Source: JBECKR01 sp040235415 (lineage in GTDB: Bacteria > Acidobacteriota > Polarisedimenticolia > Polarisedimenticolales > Polarisedimenticolaceae). Taken from it: DNA of 6,135 nucleotides. The DNA lies in assembly GCA_040235415.1 (NCBI GenBank), contig JBECKR010000113.1:1-6135 (forward strand), read 5' to 3'. The position numbers and the translations under genes are program-made. Shown piece by piece: positions 1-5,987 of this stretch (within the stretch, counting starts at the first letter, position 1; each line of letters opens with the position of its first letter). Under the pieces are notes generated by a model, which did not search any database, was not told where the DNA came from, and worked only from the letters and a program-made list of their open reading frames with translations.

Positions 1-495
1 CGCGTCGGGGTCACGGCGTACTCCCGCGCGGTCAAGGCCTCGCTCCCGCCGGCGCGCACCGCGGGGCACCTCGGCCGGATCGCGGAGTTGCTCTCCGACG
101 TCGCCCCGGACCTCGAGGAGCCGGACCTCGGCGCCGCGCTCGTCCACGTCCTGCGCCGCAACCCGCGGCGGACGCTCGTGGTGCTGTTCACGGAGCTCGC
201 CGACCCGCGTGCGGCCGAGGCGACGCTCCGGCACGTCGCCCACCTCGGCTCGCGGCACCTCGTGCTGGTCGTGACCCTCGCCGACGCGGATCTCGAGGCG
301 GCGCGCGACGTCGCGCTCGACCGCCCGCTCGACGCCTTCCGGCGCGTCGCCGCGGACGAGCTGTGGCAGGACTACCTCACGACCCAGCGCGCGCTCGTGA
401 CCCGCGGCGCCGCGGTCGTCCGCGCGCGCGCCGGCGCCCTCGCCGCCGAGACGGTGGAGCGCTACGTCGAGATCAAGCGCCGCGGCCGGCTGTGA
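1..495 (+). CDS. DUF58 domain protein, C-terminal part (partial, 5' end outside window)
   Basis: The frame is open from base 1 to a TGA at 493-495 and gives 164 residues with no start in the window. An in-frame TTG at 88 is internal. The pattern is that of the DUF58 C-terminal half: a VGVTAYS-like strand at the start, a basic LRRNPRRTLVVLFTEL segment (a von Willebrand A-like strand), a second strand HLVLVVTLAD, a helix with WQDYLTTQRALVTRG, and the ending ETVERYVEIKRRGRL. Family knowledge: DUF58 proteins are usually membrane-anchored, usually lie next to a MoxR-type AAA+ ATPase, and are thought to act in envelope or metal-insertion chaperoning; the exact role is not settled. The expected MoxR gene would lie upstream, outside the window. 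Codon use is strongly GC-rich, like glnS. The family call is fairly sure; the function is not. Confidence 0.85.
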   Translation, partial: RVGVTAYSRAVKASLPPARTAGHLGRIAELLSDVAPDLEEPDLGAALVHVLRRNPRRTLVVLFTELADPRAAEATLRHVAHLGSRHLVLVVTLADADLEAARDVALDRPLDAFRRVAADELWQDYLTTQRALVTRGAAVVRARAGALAAETVERYVEIKRRGRL

Positions 496-2172
496 CTACA
501 GCCTCTTCTCGATCTTGGCCCAGGTGTCCCGCAGCGTCACGGTGCGGTTGAACACCGGCCGCCCGGCGGCGTGGTCGCGGGCGTCGGCGCAGAAGTAGCC
601 CATGCGCTCGAACTGCCAGCGCGAGCGGGGGTCGGCCGCGGCGAGCGCCGGCTCGACCTTGCAGCCCGAGAGCGTCTCGAGCGATCCGGGCGCGAGGTGG
701 TCCCGGAAGTCCCCCTCCTCGGGGTCGGGAACCGAGAACAGGTGGCCGTACAGCCGCACCTCGGCGTCGACCGCGTGCCGCGCCGACACCCAGTGGATGG
801 TCCCCCGGACCTTGCGGCCGTCGGGCGCGTTGCCGCCGCGCGTCTCGGGATCGTACGTGCAGCGCAGCTCGACGACGCGGCCCTCGCCGTCCTTCACGAC
901 GTCGACGCACGTCACGAAGTAGCCGTACCGCAGCCGCACCTCGCGCCCCGGCGACAGCCGGAAGTACTTCTTGGGCGGATCCTCTCGGAAGTCCGCCTCT
1001 TCGATAAAGAGCTCGCGCGAGAACGGCACTCGCCTCGTCCCCGCCGCCGGGTCCTCCGGGTTGTTGACCGCCTCGAGCTCCTCGACGCGGTCCTCGGGCC
1101 AGTTCTCGATCACCACCTTGAGCGGCCGCAGCACCGCCATCGCCCGCGGCGAGCGCGCGTTGAGGTCCTCGCGCACGCAGTGCTCCAGGAGCGCGACGTC
1201 GACGGTGCTGTTGACCTTGGCGACGCCGATGAGGTCGCAGAACCTGCGGATCGCCTCCGGCGTGTACCCGCGGCGGCGCAGTCCCGAGAGCGTCGGCATG
1301 CGGGGGTCGTCCCAGCCCTCGACGATCCCCTCCCGGACCAGCGTCAGGAGCTTGCGCTTGCTCAGCACGGTGTGGCTCATGTTGAGCCGCGCGAACTCGA
1401 TCTGCCGCGGGCGGTAGATCCCGAGCTCCTTCAGGAACCAGTCGTACAGCGGGCGGTGGTCCTCGAACTCGAGCGTGCAGATCGAGTGCGTGATCCGCTC
1501 GATCGAGTCGGACTGCCCGTGGGCCCAGTCGTACATCGGGTAGAGGCACCACGCGTCGCCGGTGCGGTGGTGCGTCGCGCGCAGGATGCGGTACATCACG
1601 GGGTCGCGGAGGTTCAGGTTCCCCGACGCCATGTCGATCTTGGCCCGGAGCGTCCGCGACCCGTCGGGGAACTCGCCGGCCCGCATGCGCTCGAGGAGAT
1701 CGAGGTTCTCCTCGACCGTACGGCTCCGGAACGGGCTCTCCCGCCCGGGCTCGGTCAGCGTCCCGCGGTGCTCGCGGATCTCGTCCGCCGTCAAGTCGCA
1801 GACGAACGCCTTGCCGCGCCGCACGAGGTCGACCGCCCAGGCGTAGAGGTGCTCGAAGTAGTCCGAGGCGTACAGCGCGCGCTCGCCCCAGTCGAACCCG
1901 AGCCAGCGCACGTCGCGCTCGATCGAGTCGACGTACTCGCTCTCCTCCTTGATCGGGTTGGTGTCGTCGAACCGCAGGTTGCACCCGCCCCCGAACCGCT
2001 CGGCGAGCGCGAAGTTGAGGCAGATCGACTTGGCGTGGCCGATGTGGAGGTAGCCGTTCGGCTCCGGCGGGAAGCGGGTCCGGACGCGGTCGTAGCGGCC
2101 CTCGCGGAGGTCGTCCTCGATCAGCGACTCGACGAAATTCGCGGCGCGCGCCGTGCCGTCGGCGGTTTCCAT
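496..2172 (-). CDS. glnS: Glutaminyl-tRNA synthetase (GlnRS)
   Basis: This 558-residue class I aminoacyl-tRNA synthetase charges tRNA-Gln with glutamine using ATP in the cytoplasm. The length matches bacterial GlnRS (about 555). Visible motifs are the ATP site PPEPNGYLHIGH (HIGH at residues 43-46), the NLRFDDTNP strand near 66-73, the CTLEFEDHRPLYDWFL region near 232-247, and the second signature VLSKR at 269-273, with Leu where Met is usual in MSK. The rest, about 340-558, is the two-barrel anticodon-binding part and ends DTWAKIEKRL. The ATG at 2172 is chosen because homologous sequence starts close after it and a GAGG lies 9 nt upstream (2182-2185). A TTG at 2226 would add 18 proline/arginine-rich residues and is less likely. 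The TAG stop (496-498) directly abuts the stop of the convergent DUF58 gene. The presence of glnS implies direct Gln-tRNA charging. Confidence 0.97.
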   Translation of the reverse strand: METADGTARAANFVESLIEDDLREGRYDRVRTRFPPEPNGYLHIGHAKSICLNFALAERFGGGCNLRFDDTNPIKEESEYVDSIERDVRWLGFDWGERALYASDYFEHLYAWAVDLVRRGKAFVCDLTADEIREHRGTLTEPGRESPFRSRTVEENLDLLERMRAGEFPDGSRTLRAKIDMASGNLNLRDPVMYRILRATHHRTGDAWCLYPMYDWAHGQSDSIERITHSICTLEFEDHRPLYDWFLKELGIYRPRQIEFARLNMSHTVLSKRKLLTLVREGIVEGWDDPRMPTLSGLRRRGYTPEAIRRFCDLIGVAKVNSTVDVALLEHCVREDLNARSPRAMAVLRPLKVVIENWPEDRVEELEAVNNPEDPAAGTRRVPFSRELFIEEADFREDPPKKYFRLSPGREVRLRYGYFVTCVDVVKDGEGRVVELRCTYDPETRGGNAPDGRKVRGTIHWVSARHAVDAEVRLYGHLFSVPDPEEGDFRDHLAPGSLETLSGCKVEPALAAADPRSRWQFERMGYFCADARDHAAGRPVFNRTVTLRDTWAKIEKRL

Positions 2173-2225
2173 GGTGCTCGACCTCGACCCGCGGGCCGGA
2201 CGGAGCCCGCCCGGCGGAATCCGCA

Positions 2226-2254
2226 ACTATAGCGGATTCCGGGCGCGCCGGAAA
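2226..2254 (-). promoter_or_regulatory. Candidate sigma70-type promoter for glnS
   Basis: On the minus strand TATAGT (2231 down to 2226) is one base from the -10 consensus. A weak -35, TTTCCG (2254-2249), lies upstream with exactly 17 bp between. Transcription would begin near 2219, giving a leader of about 45 nt before the ATG at 2172. The -10 is conspicuous because it is a short AT patch in very GC-rich sequence. The -35 match is poor, so this is a suggestion only. Confidence 0.35.
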
Positions 2255-2381
2255 GCGGGTGGCGCGGGCGGTAAGTCGAGGGGGGAGTGGGGATTAGGGG
2301 GCAGGGCGAGGACGGCTGCGGCTCCCGGGCGATGGGTCGGCTCCACGACCGCTGCAGTCGCTGCGCGGTCGGGACGACGCT

Positions 2382-2464
2382 TGCCGGCGCAGGACTCGCA
2401 CCTGCTGCAACGACGGACCTTTCACGGCGCATGCGGACGAATACACCGATTCAACGCGGTGACG
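2382..2464 (-). repeat. Dispersed repeat, copy A
   Basis: Bases 2382-2431 match 3303-3351 (copy B) at about 43 of 49 aligned positions with a single one-base gap. The best-kept stretch is ACTCGCACCTGCTG. A second matching block, CGATTCAAC plus CGGTG (2447-2464), corresponds to 3404-3422 in copy B, where about 50 bp more separate the two blocks. On the minus strand the repeat begins right after the stop codon of the 177-residue gene. It contains a 5-bp stem (2389-2393 with 2401-2405) around a 7-nt loop. No function is known to me. Confidence 0.75.
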
Positions 2465-2475
2465 CAGTACACGGG

Positions 2476-3009
2476 TCATCGGATCAGGATCACGGTTCCG
2501 GTCTCCGGCGCGACCCAATGCCTACATCGGAACTTCGCGTGGTATGACCGCGCTTCACTACAGCCGGGTTCGCAATGGAAACGCCACACGAACGCCCAGT
2601 ATCCAAACTTCTCCTCTAGACGGAAAGACATCAATGTGGAGTGGCGATTGGAATCGGCCATGAGTTTCTTCAGGATTGGGCTCTCCGGTGGAATCGACAG
2701 TCGATCGTGATCGTATGTTCCCAAGTCCATCACTTCCACACGTAGCCCCCTGGCTTCCAGCGTGCTGCGGAGCCGCGCCGCGACTTCTGCAGGAACATCT
2801 CTGAGGCTTCCGCTGTCGACTACGAGACTCGCCTGTGGAACGGTGTCGACCGGTATCGTCCGATTGATAGCCTCTTCCACCAGCAACGCCAAATCGACGG
2901 CGTCTGGAGGGCCGTAACAATACCCCAGGAAGACACCGAATGCAGCGTACGTCACGGTCGCTACCGTGCCGCCCCACGTTCGCGACCACTGACGAGCCCA
3001 ATTCCACAT
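2476..3009 (-). CDS. Hypothetical protein with N-terminal membrane segment
   Basis: I do not recognise this 177-residue protein. The ATG at 3009 is chosen because AAGGAGGA (3022-3015) lies 5 nt upstream and because the first residues, MWNWARQWSRTWGG, lead directly into a hydrophobic segment (about 13-31, GTVATVTYAAFGVFLGYCYG). The frame is open further upstream to 3129, but that extension is arginine/lysine-rich and looks non-coding. After the membrane segment comes a soluble domain of about 145 residues: an acidic helix (LALLVEEAIN), a beta-alpha-beta-like stretch (VPQASLVVDSG ... PAEVAARLRSTLEARGLRVEVMDLG), then a C-terminal part with three cysteines (146, 150, 162) and the ending TGTVILIR. 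The topology suggests a domain outside the cytoplasm held by one anchor. GC is visibly lower than in glnS. The gene lies between repeat copies A and B. An orphan immunity or partner protein is possible from context but unsupported by motif. Confidence 0.72.
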   Translation of the reverse strand: MWNWARQWSRTWGGTVATVTYAAFGVFLGYCYGPPDAVDLALLVEEAINRTIPVDTVPQASLVVDSGSLRDVPAEVAARLRSTLEARGLRVEVMDLGTYDHDRLSIPPESPILKKLMADSNRHSTLMSFRLEEKFGYWAFVWRFHCEPGCSEARSYHAKFRCRHWVAPETGTVILIR

Positions 3010-3014
3010 CTTCG

Positions 3015-3022
3015 TCCTCCTT
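3015..3022 (-). promoter_or_regulatory. Strong ribosome binding site deciding the start at 3009
   Basis: The minus-strand sequence AAGGAGGA ends 5 nt before the ATG at 3009. It is the best Shine-Dalgarno match in the window and supports the shorter 177-residue reading over the open extension to 3129. Confidence 0.7.
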
Positions 3023-3141
3023 GATTTCGTGCGCCTCGCTCGACCCCCGAGTGACGCTCTCCCGCCGACTCGCAGACAACCCGAAGTTGCCTCCTTTCTC
3101 CCAGGCTTGGACCGCGTCGTTACCTCCACCGCCGCTGGGTG

Positions 3142-3426
3142 TAGTCCGCCAGCGAATTGAGTCGGCCCTCCGCTGCCGGAACCCCTTCGAGCACCGAATG
3201 CTGCGATCCGGCTCCCCTCGTCTTCTCGGAGCCCGGCATGCGCCTCTCTGCGCCTCCTCGTCTACCCCGATCGCTGTCTAGCTACCCGGCCGGAACGGCC
3301 TTTACCGGGGCAGAACTCGCACCTGCTGGAACAACGGAACTTCACGGCGCACGTGGCGCAGTACACCGCCCCACGCATCCGACAGGCTTGGCCCAAAATT
3401 GCACGATTCAACTCGGTGGCGGACTA
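3142..3426. repeat. 285-bp unit bounded by 23-bp imperfect inverted repeats
   Basis: Bases 3142-3164 (starting TAGTCCGCCA) and the reverse complement of 3404-3426 (also starting TAGTCCGCCA) agree at 20 of 23 positions. The mismatches are at repeat positions 11, 14 and 19. TG lies directly outside both ends, which could be a 2-bp duplication or chance. Inside are a hairpin, GGCCG-GAA-CGGCC (3288-3300), and repeat copy B. There is no transposase frame inside. It may be a MITE-like non-autonomous element, a pair of oppositely oriented dispersed repeats, or a structured recombination site. Confidence 0.6.
3303..3351 (-). repeat. Dispersed repeat, copy B (core)
   Basis: This is the core of the repeat shared with 2382-2431. 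On the minus strand the central 5-bp stem (GCAGG on one side) is kept in both copies: the single change in its partner arm turns a G-C pair into a G-U pair. A small minus-strand frame crossing the copy (3262-3378) encodes five cysteines spaced C-x2-C-x5-C-x3-C-x2-C. The copy lies 3' of the gene that the IS interrupts, just as copy A lies 3' of the 177-residue gene. Confidence 0.75.
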
Positions 3427-3442
3427 TGTAAACGTTTAGTTT

Positions 3443-3463
3443 AGCCCGGATTTCGCAGGGGTC
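3443..3463 (+). repeat. Left terminal inverted repeat of the IS1380 element
   Basis: 21 bp, identical to the reverse complement of 5132-5152. Identity stops at 3464. Outside it, a weaker match extends through two TTTAG motifs. Confidence 0.9.
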
Positions 3464-3609
3464 CGTGGTTCGTGAAGCGTCGCGCGACCTGCCCGCGGTC
3501 CGGATGAGGGTCGGAAAAGTGAGGCAGGACGCGGTTCGGGCAGACTCCTTCCGTGGTAGAAGTTCAGTGACAAAACAAAACAACAACCACGGAGAGGAGT
3601 ACCCAAAGG

Positions 3610-4938
3610 GTGAGCCGAGCATACCGCCGAAACCGCGCCCGGGCAAGCCGAGTTCTGCCCCAGAGTTTCGATCTCCACGACGCCACCCAACTGGGCGGCC
3701 TCAACGACCTCGCACGCTTCGTGCGCCGGCTCGGAATCGACTCGAAGCTCGCGGATCGCTTCCGAAAGACGAAGTCGGCGTGGTCGACCTGGCCTCTCGA
3801 TCGCGTGGTGCGGGTGCTCTTGGACGCCAGCTTCGCCGGCCTCGAGCGGCTCTACCACTTCGAGGATCTCGAGACCGAGCCGTTGCTGTGCGCCCAGCAC
3901 GGCGTCGATCGGCTTCCCGACCTCAAGACGCTCTATCGCGACCTCCGACGCTTCGAAGCTCCCGCCGTGTCGGGCGCACTTCAGGGTGTGATCCAGGACA
4001 GCGTCGTCGAAGCGTTCGGCAAGCAGGAGCGCGTCGTCTTGGAGTTCGATTCCACGGTCGAGATCCTCTACGGCACCCAGCAAGGGGCAGAGCGCGGACC
4101 CAATCCCAAGAAGCCCGGACGCCTTTCCTATCACCCGTTGCTGGCTCGCGACCGGATCAGCGATCTCGTCGTGCACCATCGCTTGCGACCGGGAAGCGCC
4201 GGGGTCGGGACCGGTGTGAAGTCCTTCGTGCATCGCACGCTCGACATCGTTCGCCGGGGCAACAGCGCTCGACGAGTCCTCGCCCGCATGGACGCCGGCT
4301 TCGAATCCGATCCCGTGCTCTCGATCCTCGAGCGTCGCGAAGTCGGCTTCGTCGCCAAGATGCGTGCGACGTGGGACTTGGCGTCCTACGTCGCTTGCCT
4401 GGCTCGCCAGGCCTGGCGTCGCGGCGAGTTCGAGGGGAATGGCGAGATCGAGTGCACGGCATTCTTCTGGCAACGCCCGTCGGCGTGGAAGCGGCCTCGT
4501 CGTGTGGTCGTCGTCCGCAAGCGGGAGATGGACCAGGTCCAAGGACACCTGTTCGACGCCCTCGGATGGTCCTACAGCTTCTACGTCACGAATCTCGGCT
4601 GGGAGCCGCTCGAGATCGCGCGGTTCTACGACAAGCGAGCCGACGTCGAGCGCACGATCTGCGAGCTGAAGAACGATCTGCGGATCGATCACGTCCCGAC
4701 GGCCAGTTTCGGGGCCAACGCCGCCGACCTCGCGATCAAAATCCTGGCGCGCAACCTGCTCGTGCTCTATCGCGACCGGGGGCTGCGACTGCCGACGCGC
4801 TATCGGGTCATGACCCTGCGCCGACGATTCCTCCTGGTCGCCGGTCGCCTGGTGCGTCATGCCGGCCGTCGGATCCTGCGTCTTGCCGCCGACAGCCCGC
4901 TCCATCGTGTCCATCGGATCCGGCCCGCGCCTGCGTGA
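3610..4938 (+). CDS. IS1380-family transposase (DDE)
   Basis: This 442-residue transposase cuts and joins the inverted repeats that flank it. The GTG at 3610 is taken as start: GGAGAGGAG (3591-3599) lies 10 nt upstream, and the following RNRARASRVLPQSFDL is the usual opening of this group. The RNase H-like fold shows a first Asp at D147 (LEFDSTVE), a second Asp at D228 (RMDAGFES) and Glu E347 within Y340-x2-R343-x3-E347-x6-K354, exactly the Y-R-E-K signature of IS4-related transposases. The block YGTQQGAERGPNPKKPGRLS (residues 154-173), followed by YHPLL, is characteristic of IS1380 members. The C-terminal part (ILARNLLVLYRDRGL ... TLRRRFLLVAGRLVRHAGRRILRL) also fits. No frameshift or internal stop is present, so it is probably functional. 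About 190 bp without a gene separate its stop from the right inverted repeat. Confidence 0.95.
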   Translation: MSRAYRRNRARASRVLPQSFDLHDATQLGGLNDLARFVRRLGIDSKLADRFRKTKSAWSTWPLDRVVRVLLDASFAGLERLYHFEDLETEPLLCAQHGVDRLPDLKTLYRDLRRFEAPAVSGALQGVIQDSVVEAFGKQERVVLEFDSTVEILYGTQQGAERGPNPKKPGRLSYHPLLARDRISDLVVHHRLRPGSAGVGTGVKSFVHRTLDIVRRGNSARRVLARMDAGFESDPVLSILERREVGFVAKMRATWDLASYVACLARQAWRRGEFEGNGEIECTAFFWQRPSAWKRPRRVVVVRKREMDQVQGHLFDALGWSYSFYVTNLGWEPLEIARFYDKRADVERTICELKNDLRIDHVPTASFGANAADLAIKILARNLLVLYRDRGLRLPTRYRVMTLRRRFLLVAGRLVRHAGRRILRLAADSPLHRVHRIRPAPA

Positions 4939-5038
4939 CACCGATCCCTGCGCACGAATCGATCTCTGGAAAGCGTTACGTAGGTCGTCGTGTGCCTCGG
5001 CGCCCGTCGATCCGTTTGTTTGTGTCGATCTCACGCCG

Positions 5039-5461
5039 CTACCGGTCCGTCCGAACCGTGATCCGACGACTTCCCGCCGCTACCTGCCGGTCGATGCCGA
5101 CGGGAAAACGACCTCTCGGTCGCATCCGACCGACCCCTGCGAAATCCGGGCTGAATCTGAACACGTCTTTACCGACATGCAGTCGGATCCGCCTACCGTC
5201 TTTGCCCAACAACCAGTAGCGTGGAAGTGTGATCCCATCGAACGGCCCATTGGAGGTACATAAGTATCCCGACGGTGGCACCATGAACTCGCGACGCAAG
5301 AACCCGGGCGTCGATCGGCATGTGCGATTCGAGAGCTCGATGTTGATCCACCCTTCCGGCGTGTCCGGCGCAATGACGTAGTCCTCGACTTGAAAGCGCG
5401 ACAGAACTGCGACACACGCGAGCACAACAATTGCAACTGCCACGGCTACCGACTTCTGCAT
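5039..5461 (-). pseudogene. Small exported or membrane-anchored protein gene, 3' end replaced by the IS
   Basis: The ATG at 5461 has GGAG 10 nt upstream (5472-5475) and an adjacent AAGGA. Residues 5-20 (VAVAVAIVVLACVAVL) form a signal or anchor segment, and VLAC at 13-16 is only a marginal lipobox. The soluble part reads GWINIELSNRTC (37-48) and PPSGYLCTS (62-70), followed by RYWLLGKDGRRIRLHVGKDV (81-100). This resembles a recurring family of secreted hypothetical proteins with a G-Y/F-LCTS motif and a following RYYLVD-GRRTRL motif; I recall it as a DUF6843-like group, unverified. Native coding ends around residue 100. The next residues (FRFSPDFAGV) are the IS inverted repeat, and the frame stops inside the IS at 5039, giving a 140-residue chimera. 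Rejoining at the shared ACGT restores an open frame to a TAA at 3302-3304, giving 142 residues. It lies 58 bp downstream of the toxin-like gene, probably in one transcript, so an immunity or partner role is possible. Confidence 0.7.
5132..5152 (-). repeat. Right terminal inverted repeat of the IS1380 element
   Basis: 21 bp, identical to the reverse complement of 3443-3463. On the minus strand it is read through by the interrupted gene, giving the residues FSPDFAGV. Confidence 0.9.
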
Positions 5462-5519
5462 TCCTTCCGCTCTCCGTAAGCTCAGGATCTTGGTGAGGAC
5501 GTTCTTTACGCCTGGACCC

Positions 5520-5987
5520 TCACTTCGTCGGCGGAATCTCACGGTCCATCGGCGGCGCAAGATCCTCGGGGTCGCCCTCGGAACCTTCGAATAGCACCTG
5601 CGGGATTCCATCTTTGTATCCGTAGATGGCGATAGACGGATAGCCATCCGCGACGCTGCCTGGGAGTATATGGGCTTGGCCATCTTGCGTGATGTTTATG
5701 TTTATTGACATATCGATCGTATCTTTTGGCGCACCAGGGAGGAAAGCGAGACCATTTTTTGCAGTAATGTTGACCGTGAATGCCATTGTTCCATCAGTTT
5801 GCTTGACAGCATCCGTGATGGTTGTTTCTGCGGTTCCTTTACGACCAAATCCGTCCGCGTAGACGTAGCTAAAACCTGGAGTGGTCGTTACGTCGAATCG
5901 CCCGGATTTGCTGTCCGCGGCAATCTTCACCTCGACCCGAGATGTCAGTTTCGCGTCGGTTCCTGAGAAGCCTCGGTCATCTCCCAA
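5520..5987 (-). CDS. C-terminal remnant of an Rhs/YD-type toxin-like protein (5' truncated)
   Basis: The frame is open from just after a TAG at 6030-6032 to a TGA at 5520-5522. The only usable start in it is a TTG at 5987 with no ribosome binding site, and coding-looking sequence (YYAESIAAPLVKFGL) runs straight on upstream. This therefore looks like the tail of a longer protein. From the TTG it is 155 residues: polar beta-rich sequence (AKLTSRVEVKIAADSKSGRFDVTTT), a middle part (TETTITDAV-like; TMAFTVNITAKNGLAFLPGA), and an end with DGYPSIAIYGYKDG and FEGSEGDPEDLAPPMDREIP. The last part resembles C-terminal domains I recall on Rhs/YD-repeat toxins (D-G-F/Y-P-S-x-x-x-Y followed by a D-L-x-P-P-M-D tail). 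That is recollection, not a search. GC is well below glnS (28/60 and 25/60 in two lines). It has no signal peptide of its own. It is followed by the small secreted-protein gene at 5461. Confidence 0.55.
   Translation of the reverse strand: MGDDRGFSGTDAKLTSRVEVKIAADSKSGRFDVTTTPGFSYVYADGFGRKGTAETTITDAVKQTDGTMAFTVNITAKNGLAFLPGAPKDTIDMSININITQDGQAHILPGSVADGYPSIAIYGYKDGIPQVLFEGSEGDPEDLAPPMDREIPPTK

Larger units (their letters stand above)
2173..2475. other. Intergenic stretch between glnS and the accessory island
   Basis: About 300 bp without a convincing gene. It holds the glnS leader and candidate promoter on its left side and repeat copy A on its right side. Between them (about 2280-2380) the sequence is G-rich and low in complexity, and I see nothing further in it. 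A 61-codon minus-strand frame (2294-2479) starts with an ATGA overlap on the stop of the next gene but has no recognisable content after the repeat, being arginine- and proline-rich. Confidence 0.5.
3010..3442. other. Gene-free stretch between the 177-residue gene and the IS
   Basis: This stretch contains the leader of the minus-strand gene (3010-3141), the 285-bp inverted-repeat unit (3142-3426) with repeat copy B, and a short tail to the IS. The tail and part of copy B are probably the separated 3' end of the gene interrupted by the IS: reading in frame from the junction, the stop falls at 3302-3304. Apart from the 38-codon cysteine-rich frame (3262-3378, -), I see no other gene here. Confidence 0.5.
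3443..5152 (+). mobile_element. IS1380-family insertion sequence
   Basis: A perfect 21-bp inverted repeat bounds the element: 3443-3463 (AGCCCGGATTTCGCAGGGGT plus C) and its complement at 5132-5152. The similarity continues outward less exactly, through TTTAG motifs on the left and TTCAG motifs on the right, so the true ends may be near 3436 and 5162. In that case a 4-bp ACGT lies on both sides (3432-3435 and 5163-5166) and could be the target duplication. Length (about 1.71-1.73 kb), one long transposase frame, and non-coding ends of about 150-200 bp fit the IS1380 family. The perfect inverted repeats and intact transposase suggest a recent or still active insertion. The element interrupts the minus-strand gene starting at 5461. 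Confidence 0.92.

Noticed and set aside
473..2232. Long open frames overlapping glnS on both strands (for example 571-2232 + and 473-1984 -)
   Set aside because: They are rich in arginine, proline, alanine and valine with no recognisable motif, and arise because high-GC coding sequence has few stops in its other frames. GlnRS motifs fix the real frame.
2389..2405. tRNA T-arm-like hairpin (GCAGG-TGCGAGT-CCTGC on the minus strand)
   Set aside because: The loop lacks the TTC of a T-loop and no acceptor, D or anticodon arm can be found around it.
2294..2479. 61-codon minus-strand frame with an ATGA overlap on the stop of the 177-residue gene
   Set aside because: The overlap looks like translational coupling, but the first half is repeat copy A and the second half is low-complexity, GC-driven sequence. 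No support for a real protein.
2558..3079. 173-codon minus-strand frame starting at a TTG (3079) with AAAGGAGG 10 nt upstream
   Set aside because: The ribosome-binding-like sequence is good, but the product is serine/arginine-rich without structure and overlaps the better-supported 177-residue gene out of frame.
3288..3300. Hairpin GGCCG-GAA-CGGCC as an intrinsic terminator
   Set aside because: No T-run follows on either strand, and the stem is only 5 bp.
2382..3435. Integron attC sites
   Set aside because: GTTGAAT in both repeats fits the core consensus GTTRRRY, but no partner RYYYAAC/GTTRRRY pair sits at the ends of a 57-150 bp hairpin, the 285-bp unit has TAGTCC ends, and no integrase is in the window. 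The cassette-like layout is kept as a finding without this label.
3436..5034. Long minus-strand frame antisense to the transposase, and a long + frame 3465-5219
   Set aside because: Shadow frames of the IS1380 transposase, whose catalytic residues and family blocks are all in the 3610-4938 frame.
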